From the NCBI GenBank assembly GCA_963978545.1, contig OZ021727.1, positions 13,147,243 through 13,211,242 on the forward strand: DNA of 64,000 nucleotides. The letters run 5' to 3'. This DNA comes from Linyphia triangularis (lineage: Eukaryota; Arthropoda; Arachnida; Araneae; Linyphiidae). Shown piece by piece: positions 38,539-51,222 of this stretch. Under the pieces are notes generated by a model. The model saw only the letters and a list, made by a program, of their open reading frames with translations. It had not been told where the DNA came from and did no database searches. Position 1 is the stretch's first letter; each line of letters opens with the position of its first letter. Position numbers and translations under genes: made by a program.

Positions 38539-38721
38539 GTGAAAGAGGCTTCGTTCCTTGGTCCTCAATTATCTAAACATAACAATTATTGGACGATTTA
38601 CATTATCGAAAATCCAAAGGCCCTAAACAAATCTTTCAACTTCTACTTGAGGTATTTTTTAATTCCCAATCCAGTTTTCCACTCAAAATTAAGACAAAGC
38701 ACACTCCAGTTTTCTACTTAA
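38539..38721 (+). pseudogene. Exon-like open frame in a 540-bp segment unique to copy 2
   Basis: Lies in 38,464-39,003, which copy 1 lacks. A pyrimidine-rich acceptor-like TTCTTACATATAG precedes it. TACTTGAG|GTATTT gives a possible donor near 38,650. The encoded stretch includes NYWTIYIIENPKALNKSF, which is varied rather than low-complexity. No domain recognised. It could be an ancestral exon of the amplified sequence; chance is not excluded. Confidence 0.25.
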
Positions 38722-39751
38722 AATAAAACATTGCTTTCACGTGGCTATTTCTATGAAAGAATACAGAAGTCGTGGACATTTTAAACGCTCTGTAAGTACT
38801 TAAGATGCTGCTCCTCCTCCGGCCATCCTAATTTAGACACTGATAGACATTCCTAACACTCTTGATACCCATTCATTTATTCTCCTCGAAAATGCAAAAT
38901 TGCGAAAATAAAAGTCCCAAATTCAGTTTCCTCTATGGTTGTTAGTAATGTTTTTAAACCACTCGAGGTCGTGTAAGTAACTAAATATGCCAGTCAACTG
39001 AATCTCCAGTCTTTCTAATCCATTCACTCCCTCAACTCCCTCTTAATTCCTTCACCTCTTTCCAACCCTTCCTCTCGATAAAATCCCGAAGAAAATGTCG
39101 TCATTTAAACTAACTACCAGAATATTCTTAACCAAATACAAACCTCAGTTAATTTAAAGGCTATTTTCGAAATACCTTTCCTCTACAACCGAGTCTCTTA
39201 CAAATTACTGGAGGATAACTCCCAAATATGTTCAATGTTTAATCAAATGCAATACAACTGTTTCATGCACTCTTTCGAACAAAATAAACCCTTAAAAGCT
39301 GTTAATAGAGGCCTTCCTAGGTTATGATAGAATTGTAGTCTACCTTCTAAATAAGGATTTCTTAGCTGATCCAAATAAAAATTCATAAAACCAAATTTCT
39401 CATGCCACTCTTTCATATTCAATTAAAAAATAATCCTACTCCAATCGCCTACTCAAAATCAAACGTTGCTTCATGTGATTATTTCTGTTGAACAATTAAG
39501 AAGTCATGGACATTCTAAACGCTCTATAAGTACCTAAGATCCGAAACCCTCTCAAACCATCCTTGTACATCCACTGATAGACATTCCTAATGCGTTTGAC
39601 ATCGACTCCAGTCACACTTATTCTAATAGTAAACAAAACAACCCTCTCCACCTCTTTCCATCCTTCCCCCTTTACTACCCCTTACTCTCCCGGAAATAAA
39701 TAATGTCATTTCGACTTCCTTCCAGGGTATTCTTTCCCATATCCATTACAT

Positions 39752-40006
39752 TTGAAAACTGTCGAGAGATCCTTCCCCAGAGGACCTGATATTGACAGAA
39801 TAAATTCCAATCTTCTAATACAAGGTTCCTTGAATGACCATATCGCACACCTAAAAAAAGTTAAAACAAAACTCTTCCGCCAATCTTTCAAATTAAACTC
39901 AATAATAATAACTACTCCAGTTTCCCATTCAAAATCAACCATTGCTCTCACGTGGTTATATCTGTTGAACGATTCAGAAATCATGGACTTTCTCAACACT
40001 CTGTAA
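39752..40006 (+). pseudogene. Exon-like open frame, transitional unit
   Basis: An 84-codon frame with LLIQGSLNDHIAHLK, aligning with LLSQGFLFDHVAQLK at 51.05 kb. Several codon differences between them are synonymous (TTA/TTG, GCC/GCA, TTA/CTA), as expected if both descend from a translated sequence. It is followed by an acceptor-like TTGAACGATTCAG, then a 25-bp stretch ending CTCT|GTAAGT. No known domain. Confidence 0.3.
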
Positions 40007-40278
40007 GTATCTAAGATCCTGCTCCTTCTCCAATCATTTTAGTTAATTCACTGATGGACTCTCCTAGTACTATTGATGCCGATTCCAATGACCCTGATTC
40101 TTATTGTAAATGCAAAATTTTGAAGTTTAATTCCTATCTTCAGTTCCTCTATGGCTACAAGTAATAATTTTTACCACACGTAAGTAACTGAAAAAAATCT
40201 CCATCCTACCAAATCCCTCCACATCATTTCAAGCCCTCCTCCCTCTCTCAAAATCCTGGAAAAAATTTCATCAATTAA

Positions 40279-41002
40279 GGTATACGTATAGGTTTCAACA
40301 TTTTTTTTTTTTTTTAATTTTCAATTTAAAAATTAGACCTTTGCACCTTGAAAAGTACATTATTTGTTAAATTGTTTCCAATAAAAAAAATATTTAATTT
40401 CTTCAATTTTAATAATTAATTAACATTTAATCAACTGATTAGACTAATTTCGAACGGTAATGACAAAAATTCTAATTCACCCACAAATACAATTTTAGTG
40501 TTCAAAAATGCGGAATAACCTGCTCTATGTTTTGACCCTATTAACAGAATTTTACAGTGTGTATATTTTGTGATATCTTGCTTTAACTGAATCTATTAGA
40601 AAAATCCAAGTTTTTTTATACAGAATCTTATCTTTAAAATTCAATTAAAAAAATATTTATTTACAATCTCTTAGTATTTAGGGTCAAAACATTCAACAAT
40701 GTATGCAGATTATATAGTTAAAAACAAATTTAAAAAAATATTATTTTAACTGGAGTTATTACTGTTTGAATGAAATGCATAATAGAAAAAACTGCAATCT
40801 AAGAATAACATTTACAAAAGTATTTTTTATATAAAAAAACTGTTATTATTATGCTAATTATTATATATTTACTTTTTAGTATGCTCCTCCATCACAGGGT
40901 TACCTTCTTTTGTGTTGTTTTTATTCTGTTTTTGTTTTTTACGGCCTTACAAATCTTCCCCGATTTTTGCTAGTTTTACGATTTGAAGCCTATACGTCTA
41001 CC
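40279..41002. mobile_element. 724-bp element with TTAA target duplication
   Basis: Terminal inverted repeats GGTATACGTATAGGTTTCAA (left) and, on the minus strand, GGTAGACGTATAGGCTTCAA (right) match at 18 of 20 positions. TTAA lies on both sides (40,275-40,278 and 41,003-41,006). Removing the element and one TTAA restores the array unit sequence TCATCAATTAACTGACTACC, so the boundaries are exact. TTAA duplications are made by piggyBac, Kolobok and Sola3 families (family knowledge). The interior is AT-rich and non-coding, so it is a MITE-like derivative. Confidence 0.9.
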
Positions 41003-42841
41003 TTAACTGACTACCAGAATAGTCTTACCGATATCCAAACCTCTGTTACTTTCAAGGCTACTTTCATAATACATTTCCTCTAAGTCTAAACTATGTTCAG
41101 TATTACCTCAAATGCAATACAACTGATTCATGCTCTCTACCAAGCAAAAGAAACTCTTCAAAGCTCTTAAGATAGGTCTCAAAAGTTCAGACCGAACCTA
41201 GTTCAGACAGAACTGTAACCTATCTTTTATATCGAGGTTCCTTAGTTGAACATCTCAAACAACACAAAATTCATAAAACCAAATTTCCCTTGCCAATTTT
41301 TCGAATTTTTCAAAAATATAATGGCCTTCCAAATCGCCTACTCAAAATCAACCATTGCTTTCATTTGGTAATATCTTTTGAACGATTCAGAAGTCAAAAA
41401 CTATCTAAATGATCTGTATTTACTAAAAATACAGCACTTAATCCCACCATCCTAGTTTATGCCCTGATAAACATTTCTAGTTCTTTTGAGACTTAATACA
41501 GTGACCCTGATTCTAATCGTTAAAGACATTGCGAAGTTTAAAACTCCATCTTTAATTCCTCTAAGCCTAATAGTCATAATTTCAAACCACTCGTAAGTCA
41601 AGGAAGAAACTCACTACAGCCTTTTTTACCTTCCATCCCCTTTCCACATCACTTCCAACCCCTTTCCACTTCCTTTCCACACTATCCTATTTCTACCTCC
41701 AATTTCAATTTTCAAGCCCTCCTCCCACCCATCCAATATCCCAGAAAAATGTCGTCATTTAAATTGACAACAAGGGAATTCTAATCGAAATTCAAACCTC
41801 TGGTAATTTCAAGGCTACATGAAAACTTTTGGCTTCTACTTCCGAGTCTCTTACAAAAAAATTGAAAGATTACTAAAAAAGATTTTCATGGCTTACTCAA
41901 ATGCAATACAACTTTTTCAAGCTCTCTACCAAACGAAAGACCCTTCAAAGGTGTTAAGGACCTAGGAAACCTAGTTCTGACTGAACTGAATCCAATCTTC
42001 TAAATTGATAGTTCTTATTTGAACATCTCACCCAAAACAAAATACATAAACCCAAATTTCCCATGCCAATCATTCGAATTAACTAAAAAATAATGCTCAT
42101 TCCAATCGCTTACTCAAAATCAACCGTTGCTTTCACTTGGAAATTTCTTTTGAACAATTCAGAAGTCAACAACTTTCTAAATGATCTGTATTTACTTAAA
42201 ATCTAGCCCTTAATCCTACTATTCTAGTTTATGCCCTTTTGGACATTCCTAGTACTCTTGCACTTAATACAGTGACCCTGATTCTAACCGTTAAAGATAT
42301 TGGGAAGTTTAAAACTCCATCTTTAGTTCCTCTAAGAATAATAGTCATAATTTCAAACTACTCGTAAGTCAAGGAAGAAACTCACTACAGCCTTTTTTAC
42401 CTTCCATCCCCTTTCCACATCATTTCCAACCCTTCCCACCTCCTGTCCACCCCCTTTCCAACTCTCTTCCACCCCCTTTCCACTTCCCTTCCACACCATC
42501 CTATTTCTATATTCAATTTCAATTTTCAAGCCCTCCTCCTCCCCCACCCAACATCCCAGAAAAATGTCGTCATTTAAAGTGACTACAGGGATATTCCAAT
42601 CAAAATCCAGGCCTTTGGTAATTTCAATACTGCTTGCAAAATTTCTGGGCTCTAAATCCGAGACTCTTACAAATCATTGAAAGATTACTATAAAATATGT
42701 TCAATGCTAAATCAAATGCAATACAGCATTTTCAAGCACTTTGAAAAACAATAGACCCTTCAAAGGTGTTAAGATAAGACTCGAGAGGAAACCTAGTTCT
42801 GACAGAATTGAATCAAATCTTCTAAGTGAAGGTTTCTTGGT

Positions 42842-43438
42842 TGAACATCTCACCCAAAACAAAATTCGTAAAACCCAAGATCCCATGCCAATCTTTCAAA
42901 TTTTACTAAAAAAATAATGCCCATTCCAATCGCCTACTCAAAATCAACTGTTTCTTTCACGTGGTAATTTCTTTTGAACAATTCAGAAGTCAAGATATTT
43001 CTAAATGCTCTGTATTTATTTAAAATCCAGCTCCTACTCCTACCATCCTAGTTTCAATTTAGAAGTGATGAACTTTCTAAGCGCTCTCTAAGTACTTAAG
43101 ATCCTGTTCCGAATCCCACCATCCTAGTTGAAGTCCTGTTGGACATTCCTAGTACTCTATTCACCTATTCCATTGACCCTGAGTCTCCTATTAAAGTTAA
43201 ATAGCGAAGTTTTAAAATCCATCTTATTTTCCTCAAAGCCTAATATCCATGATTTCAAACTACTCGTAGGTCACTAAGGAAACAATCGACAGCCTACCTT
43301 ATCTCTTCGTTCCCTTCCATACTTTCCTATTTCTTCTACTTCTTTTCAATCCCTCCTCCCTCCCCCGCAAAATCCCGGAAAAAATGTCACTTAAATTGAC
43401 AACCAAGGTATTCTAATCAAAATCCAATCCTATGATAA
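42842..43438 (+). repeat. Nearly identical B-type unit, partner of 49,304-49,878
   Basis: About 600 bp that I read as differing from 49,304-49,878 at only about 10-15 positions, although neighbouring array units differ far more. It implies recent unequal exchange or conversion across 6.4 kb. Confidence 0.88.
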
Positions 43439-46400
43439 TTTCAAGGCTGTATGAAAATTTTTGGCCTCTACCTCCGAGTCTCTTACAAAAAACTGAAGAT
43501 TACTAAAAAAAGATATTAATGGCTTATTCAAACGCAATACAACTGTTAAAGATCTCTACCAAACAAAAGACCGTTCAAAGGTGTTAAGAGAGCCCTCCCT
43601 AGGAAACCTAGTTCTAACAGAACTGAATACAATCTTCTAAATAGAGAGTTCTTATTTGAACATCTCACCCAAAACAAAATTCATAAAACCAAATTTCCCA
43701 TGCAATCATTTGAATTAACTAAAAAATAATGCTCATTCCAAAATCCTACTCAAAATCAACCGTTGCTTTCACTTGGTAATTTCTTTTGAACAATTCAGAA
43801 ATCAACAACTTTCTAAATGATCTGTATTTACTTAAAATCCAGCTCCTAACCCTACCATCCTAGTTTATGCCCTTTTGAACATTCCTAGTACTCTTGACAC
43901 TTAATACAGTGACCCTGATTCTAATCGTTAAAGCAACATTGCGAAGTTAAAAATTTCATCTTTAGTTCCTCTAAGCCTAAAAGTCATAATTTCAAACTAC
44001 TCGTAAGTCACTGAGGAAACTCTCTACAGCCTTCATTTACCTTCTACCCCTCTTAAACACTCTTATATTTCTACCTTCAATTTCAAATTTCAAGGCCTTC
44101 TCCCCCTCCCCCACCCAAAATCCCAGAAGTATATCGTCATTTAAATTGACAACCAGGGAATTCTAATCGAAATTCAAACCTCTGGTAATTTCAAGGCTAC
44201 ATGAAAACTTTTGGCCCCTACTTCCGAGTCTCTTACAAAAAATTGAAAGCTTAATAAAAAAGATGTTCATGGCTTACTCAAATGCAATACAACTTTTTCA
44301 AGCTCTCTACCAAACGAAAGATCCTTCAAAGGTGTTAAGAGAGCCCTACCTAGGAAACCTAGTTCTGACAGAACTGAATCCAATCTTCTAAGCGAAGGTT
44401 GCTTAGTTGAACATCTCACCCAAAACAAAATTCAAAAAACCCAAGATGCTATGCCAATCTTTCAAATTTTAATAAAAAAATAATGCCCATTCCAATCGCC
44501 TACTCAAAATCAACAGTTGCTTTCAAGACTTAATTTCTCTTGAACGATTCAGAAGTCAAGAACTTTTTCATGCTCTCTATTTACTTAAAATTCAGCTCCT
44601 TTTCCTACGATCCTAGTTTCAATTTAGTAGTCATGAACTTTTTAAGCGCTCTCTAAGTACTTAAGATCCTGTTCCGAATCCCATCATCCTAGTTGAAGTC
44701 CTGTTGGACATTCCTACTACTCTAACCACCTATTCCAGTGACCCTGAGTCTCCTATTAAAGCTAAATAGCGAAGGGTTAAACTCCATCTTATTTTCCTCA
44801 AAGCCTAATATCCATGATTTCAAACTACTCGTAGGTCACTAAGGAAACAATCGACAGCCTACCTTATCTCTTCGTTCCCTTCCATACTCTCCTATTTCTT
44901 CTACTTCTTTTCAATCCCTCCTCCCTCCCCAACAAAATTCGGAAAAAATGTCACTTAAATTGACAACCAGGGTATTCTAATCGAAATCCAAACCTCTGGT
45001 AATTTCAAGGCTACATGAAAATTTTTGGCCTCTACTCTTACAATGGTCTCTTACAAAAAAAATGAAATATTACCAAAAGAGATGTTAATGGCTTACTCAA
45101 ATGCAATACAACGGTTTAAAGCTCTTTAGCCAACGAAAAACCCTTCAAAGGTGTTAAGAGAGTCCTCCCTAGGAAACCTAGTTCTGACAGAACTGAAACC
45201 AATCTTTTAAGTTGAGAGTTCTTATTTGAACATCTCACCCAAAAAATTCAATAAAACCAAATTTCCCATGCCAATCATTCGAATTAACTAAAAAATAATG
45301 CCCATTCCAACAGCCTACTCAAAATCAACCGTTGCTTTCATTTGGTAATTTCTTTTGAACAATTCAGAAATCAACAACTTTTTAAATGATCTGTATTTAC
45401 TTAAAATCCAGCTCCTAATCCTACCATCCTAGTTTATGCCCTTTTGAATATTCCTAGTACTCTTGACACTTAACACAGTGACCCTGATTCTAATCGTTAA
45501 AGACATTGCGAAGTTTAAAACTCCATCTTTAAATCCTCTAAGCCTAATAGTAATAATTTCAAACCACTCGTAAGTCAAGGAAGAAATTCACTACACCCTT
45601 TTCTACCTTCCATCCCCTTTCCACCTCCTGTACACCTCCTTTCCACATCACTTCCACCCCCTTTCCACCTCCTGTAAACAACCTTTCCACATCACTTCCC
45701 CCCCCCCCTCCACCCCCTTTCCACCTCCCTTCCACCCCCTTTCCACTTTCTTTCCACACTATCCTATTTCTACCTCCAATTTCAATTTTCAAGCCCTCCT
45801 CCCTCCCACCCAATATCCCAGAAAAATGTCGTCATTTAAATTGACAACAAGGGAATTCTAATCGAAATTCACACCTCTGGTAATTTCAAGGCTACATGAA
45901 AACTTTTGGCCTCTACTTCCGAGTCTATTACAAAAAAATTGAAAGATTACTAAAAAAGATGTTCATGGCTTACTCAAATGCAATACAACTTTTTCAAGCT
46001 CTCTAACAAACGTAAGACCCTTCAAAGGTGTTAAGAGAGCCCTCCCTAGGAAACCTAGTTCTGACAGAACTGAATCCAATCTTCTAAGTTGATAGTTCTT
46101 ATTTGAACATCTCACCCAAAACACAATTCAATAAAACCAAATTTCCCATGCCAATCATTCGAATTAACTAAAAATTAATGCTCATTCCAATCGCCTACTC
46201 AAAATCAACCGTTGCTTTCACTTGGGAATTTCTTTTGAATAGTTCAGAAATCAACAACTTTCTAAATGATACGTATTTACTTAAAATCTAGCCCTTAATC
46301 CTACTATTCTAGTTTATGCTCTTTTGGACATTCTAGTACTCTTTACACTTACTACAGTGACCCTGATTCTAACCGTTAAAGACATTGCGAAGTTTAAAAC

Positions 46401-48720
46401 TCCATCTTTAGTTCCTCTAAGAATAATAGTCATAATTTCAAACCTCTCGTAAGTCAATCAGGAAACTCTCTACTGCTTTTTTTTTACCTTCCATCCCAAT
46501 TCCACCTCCTGTCCATCCACTTTCCACCTCCCTTCCACCCCCTTTCCACTTCCCTTCAACACTATCCTATTTCTAACTCCAATTTCAATTTTCAAGCCTT
46601 CCTCCCCCCCCCCCCCTTCCCACCCAACATCCCAGAAAAATGTCGTCATTTAAAGTGATACAGGGATATTCCAATCGAAATCCAGCCCTCTGGTAATTTC
46701 AAGACTGCTTGCAAAATTTCTTGGCTCTACATCCGAGTCACTTACAAATCATTGAAAGATTACTATAAAATATGTTCAATGCTAAATCAAATGCAATACA
46801 GCATTTTCAAGCACTTTGCCAAACAATAGACCCTTCAAAGGTGTTAAGATAACACTCCCGAGGAAACCTAGTTCTGACAGAACTGAATCCATATTCTAAG
46901 TGAAGGTTTCTTGGTTGAACATCTCACACAAAACAAAATTCATAAAACCTAAGATGCTATGCCAATCTTTCAAATTTTAATAAAAAAATAATGCCCATTC
47001 CAATCGCCTACTCAAAATCAACAGTTGCTTTCAAGACTTAATTTCTCTTGAACGATTCAGAAGTCAAGAACTTTTTCATGCTCTCTATTTACTTAAAATT
47101 CAGCTCCTTTTCCTACCATCCTAGTTTCAATTTAGTAGTCATGAACTTTTTAAGCGCTCTCTAAGTACTTAAGATTCTGTTCCGAATCCCACCATCCTAG
47201 TTGAAGTCCTGTTGGACATTACTAGTACTCTAACCACCTATTCCAGTGACCCTGAGTCTCCTATTAAAGCTAAATAGCGAAGGGTTAAACTCCATCTTAT
47301 TTTCCTCAAAGCCTAATATCCATGATTTCAAACTACTCGTAGGTCACTAAGGAAACAATCGACAGCCTACCTTATCTCTTCGTTCTCTTCCATACAATCC
47401 TATTTCTTCTACTTCTTTTCAATCCTTCCTCCTTCCCCCACAAAATTCGGAAAAAATTTCACTTAAATTGACAGCCAGGGTATTCTAATCGAAATCCAAA
47501 CCTCTGGTAATTTCAAGGCTACATGAAAATGTGTGGCCTCTACTCTTACAATGGTCTCTTACAAAAAAAATTAAATATTACCAAAATAGATGTTAATGGC
47601 TTACTCAAATGCAATACAACTGTTTAAAGCTCTCTACCCAACGAAAAACCCTTCAAAGGTATTAAAAGAGCCCTCCCTAGGAAACCTAGTTCTGACAGAA
47701 CTGAATCCAATCTTTTAAGTTGAGAGTTCTTATTTGAACATCTCACCCAAAACAAAATTCATAAAACCAAATTTCCCATGCTAATCATTCGAATTAATTA
47801 AAAAATAATGCTCATTCCAACAGAATACTCAAAATCAACCGTTGCTTTCACTTGGTAATTTCTTTTGAATAGTTCAGAAATCAACAACTTTCTAAATGAT
47901 CTGTATTTACTTAAAATCCAGCTCCTAATCCTACCATCCTAGTTTATGCCCTTTTGAATATTCCTAGTACTCTTGACACTTAATACAGTGACCCTGATTC
48001 TAATCGTTAAAGACATTGCGAAGTCTAAAACTCCATCTTTAGTTCCTCTAAGCCTAATAGTCATAATTTCAAACCACTCGTAAGTCAAGGGGAAGAAACT
48101 CACTACACCCTTTTTTACCTTCCATCCCCTTTCCACCTCCTGTAAACCCCCTTTCCACTTCCCTTCCACACTATCCTATTTCTACCTCCAATTTCAATTT
48201 TCAAGCCCTCCTCCCTCCCACCCAATATCACATAAAAATGTCGTCATTTAAATTGACAACAAGAGAATTCTAATCGAAATTCAAACCTCAGGAAATTTCA
48301 AGGCTACATGAAAACTTTTGGCCTCTACTTCCGAGTCTCTTACAAAAAGTTGAAAGATTACTAAAAAAGATGTTCATGGCTTACTCAAATGCAATACAAC
48401 TTTTTCAAGCTCTCTAACAAACGAAAGACCCTTTAAAGGTGTTAAGAGAGGCCTCCCTAGGAATCTAGTTCAGACAGAACTGAATCCAATCTTCTAAGTT
48501 GATAGTTCTTATTTGAACAACTCACCCAAAACAATATTCTATAAAACCAAATTTCCCAGGCCAATCATTCGAATTAACTAAAAAATAATGCCCATTCCAA
48601 TCCCCTACTCAAAATCAACTGTTGCTTTCACTTGGTAATTTCTTTTGAACGATTCAGAAGTCAACAACATTCTAAGTGATCTGTATTTACTTAAAATCCA
48701 GCTCATAACCTTACCATCCT

Positions 48721-48784
48721 AGTTTATGCCCTGATTGACATTCCTAGTGCTCAGTTTATGCCCTGATTGACATTCCTAGTGCTC
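48721..48784. repeat. Perfect 32-bp tandem duplication inside a unit
   Basis: The block starting AGTTTATGCCCTGATTGACA and ending TAGTGCTC occurs twice in direct succession (48,721-48,752 and 48,753-48,784). It is a fresh replication-slippage event confined to this unit. Confidence 0.95.
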
Positions 48785-49044
48785 TTGACACTTAGCACAT
48801 TGACCCTGATTCTAATCTTTAAAGCAACATTGCAAAGTTTAAAACCCCATATTAGTTTCCTCTATGCCTAATAGTCATAATTTAAAACCACTCGTAAGTC
48901 ACTGAGGAAACTATCTACAGCCTTTCTTATCCCTCCAAACATCCGACCCCCCCCCCCCCCCTTCCACACTTTCCAATTTCTTCCACCACTTTTCAAGCCC
49001 TCCTCCTACCCCCCAACATCCCTGAAAAAATTTCATCATTTTTA

Positions 49045-49380
49045 GTGACTACCAGGATATTCCAATCAAAATCCAGCCCTCTGGTAATTTCAAGACTGCA
49101 TGCAAAATTTTTGACCTCTACTTCCGAGTCTCTTACAAAAACTGAACATTACTATAAAAGATGTTCATGGCTCACTCAAATGCAATACAATTGTTTAAGC
49201 TCTCTACCAAACGAAAGAGCCTTCAAAGGTGTAAATATAGGACTCCCTAGGAAACCTAGTTGTAACAGAACTGAATCCAATCTTCTAAATAAAGGTTTCT
49301 TAGCTGAACATCTCACCCAAAACAAAATTCGTAAAACCCAAGATCCCATGCCAATCTTTCAAATTTTACTAAAAAAATAA
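49045..49380 (+). pseudogene. Exon-like open frame in array B
   Basis: A 111-codon frame with KGVNIGLPRKPS, then LLNKGFLAEHLTQNK, then MPIFQILLKK. It aligns with the frames at 49,914 and 50,845. Most other ~800-bp units have stops or shifts in this phase. No known domain or signal peptide. It is followed within 70 bp by an acceptor-like TTCTTTTGAACAATTCAG. Confidence 0.3.
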
Positions 49381-49913
49381 TGCCCATTCCAATCGCCTAC
49401 TCAAAATCAACTGTTTCTTTCACGTGGTAATTTCTTTTGAACAATTCAGAAGTCAAGATATTTCTAAATGCTCTGTATTTATTTAAAATCCAGCTCCTAC
49501 TCCTACCATCCTAGTTTCAATTTAGAAGTGATGAACTTTCTAAGCGCTCTCTAAGTACTTAAGATCCTGTTCCGAATCCCACCATCCTAGTTGAAGTCCT
49601 GTTGGACATTCCTAGTACTCTATTCACCTATTCCATTGACCCTGAGTCTCCTATTAAAGTTAAATAGCGAAGTTTTAAAATCCATCTTATTTTCCTCAAA
49701 GCCTAATATCCATGATTTCCAACTACTCGTAGGTCACTAAGGAAACAATCGACAGCCTTCCTTATCTCTCCGTCCCCTTCCATACTCTCCTATTTCTTGT
49801 ACTTCTTTTCAATCCCTCCTCCCTCCCCCACAAAATCCCGGAAAAAATGTCACTTAAATTGACAACCAGAGTATTCTAATAGAAATCCAAACCTCTGGTA
49901 ATTTCAAGGCTAC

Positions 49914-50273
49914 ATGAAAAAATTTTGCCTCTACTTCCGAGTCTCTTACAAAAAACTGAAGATTACTAAAAAAGATGTTAATGGCTTACTCAAATGCTAT
50001 ACAACTGTTTCAAGCTCTCTACCAAACGAAAGACCTCTCGAAGGTGTTAAGAGAGCCCTCCCTAGAAAACCTAGTTCTGACATAACTGAATCCAATCTTC
50101 GAAGTGAAGGTTTCTTAGTTGAATTTCTCACCCAAAACAGAATCCATAAAACCAAATTTCCCTTGCCAATCTTTCGAATTTTACTAAAAAATAATACCCA
50201 TTCCAATCACCTACTTAAAATCAACCGTTGCTTTCACTTGGTAATTTCTTTTGAACGAATCAGAAGTCAATAA
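49914..50273 (+). pseudogene. Exon-like open frame in array B
   Basis: A 119-codon frame with KRALPRKPSSDITESNL, then GFLVEFLTQNRIHKTKF, then KINRCFHLVISF. The conserved order (LPRxPS, GFLxxxLTQN, KINxCFH) is shared with its relatives at 49,045 and 50,845. No known family recognised. The frame runs through the acceptor-like site of the unit. Confidence 0.32.
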
Positions 50274-50844
50274 TTTTTTTAATTATCTCTATTTAATTAA
50301 AATACAGCTTCTAATCCTTCCATCCTAGTTTCAATTCAGTAGTCATAATTTTCTAAGCGCTCTCTAAGTACTTAAGATCCTTTTCCGAATCCCATCATCC
50401 TAGTTGAAGTCCTGTTGGACATTCCTTGTTCTCTAATCACCTATTCCAGTAAACCTGAGTCTCCTGTTAAAGCTAAATAGCGAAGTTGTAAACTCCATCT
50501 TATTTTCCTCTAAGCCTAATAGTCATTATTTCAAACTACTTGTAAGTCACTAAGGAAACAATCTACAGCCTTCCTTATCCCTCCACCCCTTTCCAACCTC
50601 TCCTATTTCATCCATTTCTTTTCATTCCCTCCCTCACCCCTTAAATACCGCAAAAAATGCCATTTAAATTGACCAGCCAGAGTATTCTAATCGAAATCCA
50701 AACCTCTGGTAATTTCAAGGCTACATGCAAAATTTTTGGCCTATACATCCAAGTATCTGTTATTTTAAAGGCTATTTGAAAGTACCCGGCATCTACATCC
50801 GAGATTTTGACAGATCATTGGAAATTAACTCTAAAACATGATCA

Positions 50845-51222
50845 GTGCTTACTCATGTGCAATACCACTGTTTCATGCTCTCTTCCAAACGAAAGAAGCC
50901 CTTCAAAGATGTTAAGATAGGCCTCCCTCCCTGCCCCAAAAGTTCTGAAAATATATGTTCACGATATTCTTACCTAATTCCAAACGTCTTCAAAGCTGTT
51001 AAGAGATGCCTCTGCATGGAGCCTGATACCAACAGTATTAATTTCGATCTTTTAAGTCAAGGTTTCTTATTTGACCATGTAGCCCAATTAAAAAGCAGTA
51101 AAAGCAAAGCCAGTGTGCCATTCTTTCAAAATCAAATCAATAATTATGCTCACTCCAGTTTTTCACTCAAAATCAACCTTTGCTTTCATGTGGTAATTTC
51201 TTGTGCACTATTCAGTAGTTGA
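50845..51222 (+). pseudogene. Best-preserved exon-like open frame, 125 codons
   Basis: The longest open frame of the window that is not low-complexity. It contains two related modules (KKPFKDVKIGLPP and NVFKAVKRCLCMEPD), then LLSQGFLFDHVAQLK, then SLKINLCFHVVISC. The module doubling matches how ~800-bp and ~480-bp units differ. It lies in the last, most diverged unit before the Tc1-like right end, so it may be closest to the ancestor. No domain, signal peptide or membrane segment recognised. Whether it is transcribed cannot be told. Confidence 0.35.

Noticed and set aside
45559..45813. Minus-strand G/E/K-rich ORFs (also at 42,353 and 47,939)
   Set aside because: They come from the C-rich, T-rich pyrimidine stretch of array B units and vary with run length.
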